This document shows, piece by piece, positions 43,901-53,300 of a stretch of DNA of 64,000 nucleotides. Numbering within the stretch: the first letter of the stretch is position 1; the number at the start of each line of letters is the position of its first letter. The stretch spans positions 82,947-146,946 of the forward strand of contig JAJGOT010000931.1 of NCBI GenBank assembly GCA_022457155.1, given 5' to 3'. The notes under the pieces were generated by a model. The model was not told where the DNA came from. It made no database searches and saw only the letters and a program-made list of their open reading frames with translations. The DNA is from Cladopsammia gracilis. Lineage: Eukaryota; Cnidaria; Anthozoa; Scleractinia; Dendrophylliidae. The position numbers and the translations under genes are program-made.

Positions 43901-46900
43901 TCCTATTTCCCAAGAACGATCAGAGATTGGAACAGTCTTCCAGACGATGTAGTGCAAGCATCGACCTTGGCCTCCTTTAAACAGAGGCTTGCCAGTCTTG
44001 ATTACTAGACATGACCACTCCTTTCTTTATTTATTGATTTGTTATTAATTAAGTTTTACTGCTATTATTGTGAATGTACATTTTTAACGCTTGCGAAAAT
44101 CTTCAGAAGTGAAGGAGGCAAGTTTAATGGAAGAAGAAGAAGAAGAAGATAAATACAAGTCCATGTCCTTACATTTCCAGTTCTTGTATCCCAGCACAAG
44201 ATGGCAGATTTAAAAGTCCCAGCAAGAAACAGGGCAGGGTCCGTAGGGTGAAACTGAACACACGTGACATAGTTCTTGTGAGGAAATTTAATGATTTCTT
44301 GTCCTGAAAGAACAAGGGGCAAAACAGGTGGTTTGTTTTTTAGAATAAGTGGAATCAAAGGCTCTGATGAGCCAACTCCTGCATACAAAATGTTTGGATC
44401 CTCCCGTCTCCTACTCCTATCCCTTCATCGATCCCCATCCCTTCAATGACCCCCACCCCATGTGTCCAACTCGCCACCCTCCCCTCCCATCAACCCCCTC
44501 TCCATGGGTAAGGCAGATGACCATAACATAACATTTAATCGCAATCAAATGAGAGAAATTTGCAAAAGTTAAGCAAAGTAATTAAAAGTTAAGGTTGTCA
44601 TTTTCACTGTTTAAAGTTTAACATATTGCCAATACACTGTTAATTTACCAAATGTTTGGAAAGTTTACCAAAAAAGTTCTAAGCGTTTAAAAACTGTGAA
44701 CTGCAGAATTGTCAGCGCCATTTGCCAACATAATTTTGATATGACGCAAAGAGTTTTGGTCAGTTTTCAACAGAAAAAAAGCTCATTATTTTGAGAAAAA
44801 TTAAAAGACAGTAACGTCAACTGATTTTTTTAATACATCCTTGCCTGTATTTCCATTTAATATAAATAAAATCCCACTAAATGGAACGAAAAACGCCTCG
44901 GATGTTTGACCGTGGTGGAACATAACATAGGCTTGAGGTTCACCAATCCTGCTCTCTACTAGGCATTTTGCTACACCAACCCCCACCCCTTGTGTCCAAC
45001 TCCCCACCCTCCCCTCCCACCAACCCCCTCTCCATGGGTAAGGCAGATGACCATAACATAACATAGGCTTGAGGTTCACCAACCCTGCCCTCTACTACTA
45101 AGGCATTTTGCTCCACCAACCCCCCACCCCTTGTGTCTAACTGCCCACCCTCCCCTCAGTCCAATGCTGTCCCTATGGCTAAGGCAGGTGATCATTTCAG
45201 TTATGTTAACAGCTGATCAACTGATTGAGTGATCAAGTGAAATACTGTCCAACAGAACTTCTATAACTTGCTCAATGCCTCATGTATTCACAAGTTAAAA
45301 ACGAGAGTACGAGATCATGCTACATAATAATAATAACAATAGTAATAATAATAAAAATAATAATAATATTGTAATAATAATAATACAAATATTTTATCAG
45401 GATAACCCATCAGTGCAAAAAAAGTACTGTTATCAATGGGGTCCTGTTTCACAGTCATGAAACATGTTGACTAGAGTGTCCCATAAAATTAATATAATTG
45501 GCTTCAAAATCTCATCAAACCAAGGCATATTCACGAGATAAAAAAACACATGTTGTTTGTAAGTTGTTAATGATTTAGACTGTGGTTGATTGAAGGTGAG
45601 TATAGCTAGGGCAGGCCCCATTTACAATGGAACTTGCAGTTTAAGAGCCTTCAGTGACAATGGTGCCAAGTTTTTTTACTTTACCCAGGCTACTGTCACA
45701 GGAAAACACATGCCATTTGTAAAAGTTTTCTTTGGTTTGAAACTTTTCAAACCAGTTTAATTTTTTTTTTCTTTGTGTCAGACTCATTATCATAATCTGG
45801 GAAAAAGAAAAGCAAGAAATAAACTGGTTTGAAAATTATCAATTGAAACCAAAGAAGAATCTGAACCACAACGCAAACAATAATAAACCACTCAGATACA
45901 TTTTATCATTTTGCCTGAAAACCAATCAAAGAGTCTTGCACAGGCTTCTCCAGAGCTCTTTTTTCCCTTAGGCAAGCATTAAAATAGAAGACATCTGGAA
46001 CCCCTAACCCTAAGGCCAACCCTTGTCTCCATGGATCCCCCCCCCCCCCAACCCCCCTCATCAATACAGCCCATCATGCCAGTATTGAGCTCCAAGCAGG
46101 AAAAGGACTTGGTTCCCAATCTCCACCAAAGTTCTCCCCTTCCCTCCCCCTCCCCCCTCCCACCAGCAAGGTAACCTGCTAACTTGGCAAGATACTACCT
46201 GTTTCCAAATCAAAAAGTCTGGCAGTTTTGTCGTAACCACAACTCAACACTTGCGATCCACACAGACTCCACTTGGAATCCTTCACTGCTGCCATATGCT
46301 GTGTTAATCTCCTACTACATGTACCACCACCTGCAGTGTCCCAAACACAGACCGTCTGATCCATTGCTGCAGATAACAACAAGTTACTTTTATTCGGGTT
46401 CCACCGCACGCAGTTGACCCCCTTTGAATGACCTTCAAGATTTAAGTGTAACTGTTTTGGTGCCCTGCATACACGGTCTACATTTTTCTGGCCAGATATT
46501 TCATTGTTTGGTTCTGAATCAATTTCTTTTACCGTATGCTCAGAATTATTTTCCTTAAGCAGCGGTTTCACCAGCGAAGGTGATATACAAGGTACTGTTG
46601 ATTGAGCTAACTTTTCTCTTTCTCTCTTTGAAAGATAAGGTTTAACACCTACCCCTGAAATACCACTTGAATTTGAAGTTAGAAAAGCCGTATTTTTCTT
46701 CTCTTGGTTAACAAAATAAGCTGGCGACTGTGATTCGTCACAACGATAAGACACACCAGTGCGGCCATCATATTTTGAAGACTTGTATAAAGTGTGGGAA
46801 GTTTCAATATTTGTAGTTTGCTTTGATTCAGAATAGCTGTTTCGGATGAATCCAGTTGCATTTGTTGGTTCAAGAAAAGGCTTCATCCTTTTATCTCCTG

Positions 46901-47057
46901 GCTGTGTGATGTTTCTCGCTCCACAAACGTCTTTCCCTTGTTCTATCTCATCTGTAGTAAATTTAAGCTTGCGTTTCTTAAGGTTAATTTCTCCATGGCT
47001 TGTTGTGTCATCGCTTTCCTCGTCGGAACTGCTGCTATACGCAAGTAAACTTTCCAT
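40976..47057 (-). CDS. WDR25: WD repeat-containing protein 25
   Basis: Five exons on the minus strand join in frame: 46199-47057, 44173-44303, 42949-43119, 42158-42298 and 40976-41197 (stop). They encode 507 residues (human WDR25 is about 540). Residues 1-200 are polar and low-complexity, starting MESLLAYSSSSDEESDD, an acidic N-terminus typical of WDR25. Then come WD40 repeats: HSKGVNCVRWNPNKSNLLLS...VCVWD, MAAVKDSKWSLCGSQVLSCG, VTCVQFHPTDPALFLAGTF, IAFLPGGDEFISAAEVI...VWDFR, YEGHK-VSGYHIGCDFSPDG and the final CVASCGWDGQVKVWN. The order and wording follow the PRP17/CDC40-related WDR25 family. Function is poorly known; a link to splicing factors is inferred from the PRP17 similarity. It shares a 300-bp divergent promoter with the amine oxidase gene. 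Confidence 0.95.
41240..41480 (-). repeat. Degenerate copy of the 106-bp family
   Basis: CCATGGATGAAATCCTTCAG, TGCTGTACAAGGTGGTTTCA and AACAAGGTGATTCTATGC are recognisable within otherwise diverged sequence in WDR25 intron 4. Confidence 0.55.
41730..42004. mobile_element. 269-bp MITE with TAA target duplication (PIF/Harbinger-like)
   Basis: The element 41733-42001 starts AGGCTGATTTAGATGGCAC and ends in the inverted equivalent (GTGCCGTGTAAATCGGCCT). TAA flanks both sides (41730-41732, 42002-42004). Three-base TWA duplications and A/GGGC-type ends suit PIF/Harbinger. It lies in WDR25 intron 4. Confidence 0.8.
42362..42907 (-). mobile_element. TTAA-ended element with about 4.5 units of the 106-bp repeat
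   Basis: Units with TGTTTATTATGCTGTACAAG, GAGTCTGCAGATGAAATCC and ACCATTCAAATGAAAGC run to 42840. The right end is GGGGTGAAGGGGTTAA (TTAA at 42904-42907), the complement of the TTAACCCCTTCACCCC-type terminus. It lies in WDR25 intron 3. Confidence 0.8.
43700..44150 (+). mobile_element. 5'-truncated LINE 3' end
   Basis: An open frame from about 43703 to 44008 includes QLSWESLESRRRAMRLCMMF, IHHNLVAP and YFPRTIRDWNSLPDDVV, then SFKQRLASL. It is the C-terminal end of a CR1/RTE-like ORF2 with the WNSLP signature. The 3' UTR contains TTAAGTTTTACTGCTATTAT and ends in a (GAA)n tail at 44131-44149. It abuts WDR25 exon 2 (44173) closely, in the opposite direction. Confidence 0.85.
44440..45190. repeat. 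136-bp C-rich tandem repeat, interrupted by a MITE
   Basis: CCCCCACCCC(A/T)TGTGTCC, CACCCTCCCCTCCCA, AACCCCCTCTCCATGGGTAA and GGCAGATGACCATAACATAA recur with a period of 136 bp (44450, 44985, 45120). The first unit is split at its end by the 384-bp MITE at 44535-44918. Confidence 0.85.
44525..44928 (+). mobile_element. 384-bp MITE, Mutator-like, copy 2
   Basis: The element 44535-44918 starts TTAATCGCAATCAAATG and ends TTTGACCGTGGTGG. It is flanked by AACATAACAT (44525-44534 and 44919-44928). The neighbouring tandem-repeat unit shows the uninterrupted sequence at 45055-45068, that is, the empty site. The element matches copy 1 (23425-23807) along its full length. Confidence 0.93.
45310..45400. 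repeat. (AAT)n microsatellite
   Basis: An imperfect run of AAT/AATAAT repeats (TAATAATAATAACAATAGTA and following) in WDR25 intron 1. Confidence 0.9.
45401..46178. other. Part of WDR25 intron 1
   Basis: It contains an inverted pair (TTTCAAACCAGTTTAATTT at 45746; AAATAAACTGGTTTGAAAA at 45817) whose sequence recurs once at 47950, so it is probably a small foldback element. Also poly-C at 46037-46047. No exon seen. Confidence 0.5.
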
Positions 47058-47357
47058 GCCTCTCTATAATTCCTCAGCAGTCAAATACAAACACAACAGA
47101 ACGTTTGATATGTAATGGAAACGTGATAGGAGCCGAGAAAATTGGAAATCATCCTTCGTCCGTCGAAAGGGGATGCCATCCGAGGCGATCCGCGGCCATT
47201 TTTGGCATATTTGTTCCCAGGACCTCTCGAGCGATAGGCTCAAATTTCTTAATTTGACTGCAGCAGAGCCATCGCTATCCATCTACGAAATTTTACAACT
47301 TATTGTTAGTTACATGATACCGAGAGCAACAAATCTTAGCCCTTGGTTCACTTCACT
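47058..47357. promoter_or_regulatory. Shared divergent promoter of WDR25 and the amine oxidase
   Basis: Only 300 bp separate the two start codons, which point away from each other. The interval is more GC/CG-rich in its middle (47160-47230) than its surroundings and free of repeats. It must hold both 5' UTRs and promoters. Short ATG-initiated frames on both strands (for example 47173-47370 and 47064-47282) would be upstream ORFs if transcribed. No TATA box was identified. Confidence 0.65.
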
Positions 47358-50300
47358 ATGCGAATATTGAACTTAGCTGCAGAATCTCTCTCTGGATTTG
47401 TCGATCTCGAGGAATCCCCGATTGTCGATTTCGGCAATATACATTGGATCAAAGATGTACTTGAGGAAAAACACTCGACAGAAAAACGAACGAAAACTGT
47501 CCTTGTGGCTTTACATGATGAGGCAACTTTATCAAACGTTGTATCAAGCCTGCTTGTTCAGTACTTTGCCAGTGGAAACTATGGTTTTGTAAAGTTATTG
47601 ATGTTCAATGATCCGAGTGATAAGGGGCGTGATTGCACGCAACATCTAATGCAGGAGGCTATCAGTATTCTTAATCAGGTCAGTTTTTACTTACAGGTCT
47701 CACAGCATGTATGATAATATGCATATCTTGAAAAGGAACCAATTCAGAATTATTAGTGTTGGGGGGGGGGGGAGAGGAGGGGGGGGAGAGGAGAGGAGGA
47801 GTGCTTAAATCTGCGGTTAAACCAAAAATCCATTGGCGGGGGTATGTAAGAGTTGCGAAAGAGTTTTTCTTGAACTCTCTGTGACTCTTTTCATTGTATG
47901 ATGGAGGTAGTTCTTTGGTATACTAGTTAATTTTTTATGGTTTAGAAATTTTCAAACCAGTTTAATTTTTATATTTTTCCTTTGTCACAGATTCATCACT
48001 ATATTCAAAGAAAAATGAAAATATCAACTACTGTAATATGACAATTTTCATCCGCAATCCCCCCCCCCCCAAAAAAAAAATAATTTAATAAAAATAAATT
48101 ATAAAAAGATAACAGTAATTTTACATTGACATTTTTTACACAGTATGCCCAGCAAAGTGGTTATCAAAAATGCAATGAAATCTTCAGCATGGTCACTGGG
48201 AATCATAAATTGACAATGGCTAGCAAGCACGCCTCTTGTCCACAGTGCAAGAGTTTGTATGTAGCAGGATTTCGCCTGATAGATACTGAGAGCACAACTC
48301 ATATTACAAATGATGTTTGCCTGCTTGTTTATAAGCCTCATTTAATTCCCAATTTTCAAGTCGAGGATGGAGTGATAGGAGATCATGTATCAACTTCTGT
48401 TGTGTTGAACTTTTGTGAGGATCTTGCCAGCGCTGTTAATGCTTCTGATGATGGAAAAGAAGAAGGCAAACAGATTCACAACTACATGAAAATATTGAAG
48501 GAAAGTTCAAACTTGATGTTAAATGCAGTGTGGCCTTCATTTCCCTGGAATGGTAATTTGTGTTATATTATTTTGTAGAGCAGTGAGGAGATCCCCTAGA
48601 CAGTAATAAAATTTTAATATTAGCCCCCGGGGGATGCTCCGCCCCAAGGTCCAAACCCTTACCCTTTCATATACCATTTTTGACAGAAAAGGTACCCCTT
48701 TGATATACCTTTCATTGAAAATGGTACCTCTTTCATATACCTTTCATTGAAAATGCTATCCCTTTCATATAGCCTTTAAGTGTGTCTGTTTGATATATTT
48801 TGAAAGGCGCTTTTTATAATACTTAGATGGCGGTTTTCCCTACTTTTTTTATACTTCAACTCGTGTTTACGCTGCCTTTTCCTGATTCTTCGTGAAATCC
48901 CTACCCTTTCGTATACTTCAACTCGTGAAATCCCTATCCTTTCATATACCTCCAGCCTCAAAAAGTACCCCTTTCGGGCGGAGCATCCCCGTATAGCCCA
49001 TTATAGGGAGTACCCCCCCCCCCCCGGGTATTAGCCGAGCTTCTCATGGGCTATGTGTAAATATTTTATATGCAATGTGCTTTGAATGGTCTCCATGTGT
49101 GCACCCTGTATGTGCAAGCTGTGGATATTTGGATAACATAAATATTTCTAAAATTTAAGCTGTATTATTCTTCTAAAAGTTTTGCTTATGAAGTGCTTTA
49201 GATGGTATCCTTGTAGCAGAGTCAATCAAAAGGGACTCTGCTCACCTATTTATCTCTATATGTCAGTGACAGATCCAGGGGAGGGGCTTCAACTCCTGGT
49301 TTGCATTCATGCCACCCCCCCAATGTTGCCAACATTTTTTCAGTCTATAACACTTTCACACCGACCCCCCCCCCCCAATTCACTCTACCCCCTATTCACT
49401 CCACCCCGCTATTCACTCCACCTCCCCATTCACTCCAAACCTCCCCCCCGCTATTCACTCCACCCTCCCCCCTATTCACTACACCCTCCCCCTATTCACT
49501 CCACCTTTGGGCGGAGCATCCCCGTATAGCCCATTATAGGGAGTGCCCCCCCCCCCCCTTACGCATGCACACAGCCATATCATCCAGGGAGTGGCAGCCA
49601 TGGACAGCTGTTTTGTTCTTGTTAGGACTCATCGGCATGGTATGGCCATAGCCATCTGACCCCTACACAACCCAAAAGTCGTTTTTAGGTGCCCTGTTTA
49701 AAAGTTCGACACAACTTTTGTTCAACTAAATCAGTAATAAAGCATAACAAAAGTTTTTATTTTTTTTTACTAAAGGACAAGCTGGTCCTTCTCCTGATAA
49801 TCAAGTTGTTGTTGTTGGTGGTGGATTAGCAGGTCTGGCAGCTGCAGCTTCCCTTTCCAAGACTGGGTTTGATGTGGTACTTTTGGAGGCTGCTAACTAT
49901 GTAGGTTGGTAAAATGCTTTCACTGTCCCGCCAAACTACAAAATTTCCCTTACCTTATTTTTATGGTATATCACCAAATACCACCAAATATACAACTTAA
50001 TTAAACAAAAAAGATTCTATAGAACAAAACATAAGCAGTAGTTTGGAGATTAAGTGCAGGATTGCAAGGATGGAAGTGGATTACAGTTCATCAAATTTGA
50101 TTTCTTGACCCGCCTGTCAAAAAATCAAAATTGTCATTCTTGTGGAATTTTGACCTTTTCAGCTGTTATGTTGTCTCTGTGGTTAATATTTCTTTGCTTT
50201 TATCAGTTTTGTTCCTATATCAAAACAATAAAGCAAGCTGAGCTCCTGGCCATAATCATGAAAACACACTACATCAGCCAGGACACTGCCCTTTTTAGCC

Positions 50301-53300
50301 AATCTTTGATTCATGTAACAGAGGGGTCAGGTGGCCACCGAATGGTCAAACCCGAGACCCATATAGACACCAAGACTAGTAAGTCCGAGCCCGAGACGAG
50401 CCCGAAACGCTGGCTTCCAAAAATCCAAGCGTGATACGCAGAGCTCCAAAAATAGGAGCGAGAGACAACAAACTACAGTGCATCAACAACGGTTTCCCTT
50501 GTTATGGTTCATTAGTGTTGGCTAGTGACACAATTAAACCAGTATCTGCAAGGCTCCAAGGTCCAAGTTTTTGAAATGCAAAACACTGAGACAGCCCTAT
50601 TTTTGGTGAGCCAGAGATTCCAAGCTGCAGAGAATCTGCTAAAATTTGCCATGGCTTATCCTTTTGACCATTCTACTCCCCTTAACCCCTTAACTCCGAA
50701 GAGTGCCAAAGAACAAAATTCAAGAAAAATCCATTGTAGCATATTGAGAAACAAATGATACCATGCAAAAGTACTGCGGAAGAGTTTTCATTTGAATGGT
50801 CACACCATCGGATTTTGTCCTCAGACTCATAAGTTAGAACAAATGGTACCATGCAAAAGTACTGCTGAAGAGGTTTCATTTGAATGGTCACACCATAGGA
50901 TTTCATCAACAGACTCAAAAGTTAGAACAAATGGTACCATGCAAAAGTACTGCTGAAGAGGTTTCATTTGAATGGTCACACCATAGGATTTCATCAACAG
51001 ACTCATAAGTTAGAACAAATGGTACCATGCAAAAGTACTGCTGAAGAGGTTTCATTTGAATGGTCACACCATAGGATTTCATCAACAGACTCAAAAGTTA
51101 GAACAAATGGTACCATGCAAAAGTACTGCTGAAGAGGTTACATTTAAATGGTCACACCATAGGATTTCATCAACAGACTCAAAAGTTAGAACTACATTAC
51201 ATATCTTCGTAGTTGTCTCTGGGAATGAAATGGTTAATAAAGCTCTAACTTGTTTTCTCTGTAATATAAATATATTTATCATGGGTTGCGTAACCCATCA
51301 TTCGAGGTGTTACATGGTATGTATACGCAATTGGTTCATTAGTGTGGGTGTTTGAGTATATATACAACATAATTTGCGTTTTTGTTCATTCACGTCCTTC
51401 GTCCGTCTGTTCGCCTTTAAAATTAAATATCCAACGACTAGGAGGATAGCTATTTTTCTATTCGTATTTTCAAATTATTTTAAGATTCAGGTTATTGATT
51501 CAATGAATATTATATTACCACGCTTTGAAGTTTTCGCTCCTTAGCTCATGTATTTATATCTGTAACATAGTAATTCTATTACTTTGTTAGTTTTCGTTCC
51601 ACCTTGTATTTTGTTATAATGAGTGTCTTGTGAGATTAACTACAATCTTCGTGTATCTTTAGTGTGATGGATCAATAAAAAGGGCGCACGCGGCTCGTGT
51701 GGACAGACCCCAATATGTGGTTTCTTGTTACATGATAAATGTTTTGTATTCGGTTGAGCGGGGAGCGAATTAGAATATAAACGAAAGTTATCAAGCAGAG
51801 CTTTCCTTTGGTAATGTTTTATTATGCTGTACAATCCGGCTCTAACGTTTTACTTTGTGGATGGAATCCTGATGTCCGACCATTTAAATGAAAGCTACTG
51901 AGCAGTACTCTCCTGTGGTGCTGATTGGCATAGGACAATTCATGGAATTCAATGCTCTTATTTTCATGCTATATAGGTGGTAGAGTGAAGCAAGTACAGC
52001 CATTCAAAGGTTTTGGTCCATTTGATCTTGGTGGAGAATTTATTCATGGATCCAACACTGTGGTTGATAGGCTTGCACTTGACAATGACTGGCTAATCCT
52101 TCCTGTAAGTACATTTGGGGAAATTGGTTCGTTATATCGAAAACCTCGTTATAACGAAGTTGCGGAAAAACAACCAAATGTTCGTTATTTCGACGTATAG
52201 TTAATATTGTTTTGTAACAGTGTTACGTATTTTCGGATCTTAACAAATAACTTTTGCACTTTAATTCCTGTATGAAGCTACAGTACACTATAAATATAAC
52301 TACGGCACTGGAAAACTGTACAGGTTATACCTTTGCCCTATAGCACACACTAATTGTCTATTTCGCATTCATCTATTGTCGCGCGTTGACATTTATTCAT
52401 TATATTGGGGTAGATTTTACGTTTGGGCTGCCGGATTGTGTTCATTATAACGAGGATTTCGTGATATATAAGGTTCTCTAGGTCATTACGTTCCAGTGGT
52501 CAAGAACTGTTCACAGTACCACTGGCTAAACTTAAGACTTATGGAGACCGGGCGTTCAACGCTGCTGCGCCAAGACTGTGGAATGACTTGCCTCTTAGCC
52601 TTCGAAAATCCACATCGGTAGCTATTTTAGAAGAATTTGAAAATTCATCTTTTTAAAGAAGCTCGTGACTTTTAACTTTTATTTTTAGTACAATTTTTAT
52701 TTTTGACTTTTAACTTTTGTTTCTTTAACATGTATTAATATTTTTAAGAACTGTAAATTTATCTTGGCATTTTTAGATTTTAGTTTTTATCTTATCATAA
52801 TGATTGTAAAGCGCTATGGAAGATTAGCTGAATAGCGGTATATAAATTAATATTATTATTCAGTATTATATCGAGGTTCTGTTCCATACATTTTACTTGT
52901 AATTTTGTCGGGCTGGAGAAAATCGTTCGTTATACTGACCGAGTACTTCATTATACAGAGGTTCGTTAAATCGAGGTTCCACTGTAATGCGATAAAACTT
53001 ACCGTCGGACCTGAATGTGCGACAACCTCTCCAAAGCGACCACCTCTCCTAAGTGACCACCACTCCTAAGCGGCCACCTCTCTTAAGCGACCACCACTCC
53101 AAAGCGACCACCTCTCCTAAGCGACCACCACTCCTAGCCTAAGCGACCACCTCTCCTAAGCGACCACCACTCCTAAACGACCACCACTCCAAAGCGACAA
53201 CCTCTCCCAAGCGACCACCTCTCCTAAGCGACCACCTCTCCTAAGCGACCACCTCTCTATTTTTTTGCGCACATTGCAGGAATCTGAATGCGAAGATGAA

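Noticed and set aside
49182..49651. Two overlapping Pro/Ser/His-rich frames of about 115 codons.
   Set aside because: They are translations of the CTATTCACTCCACCC minisatellite within an intron of the amine oxidase.
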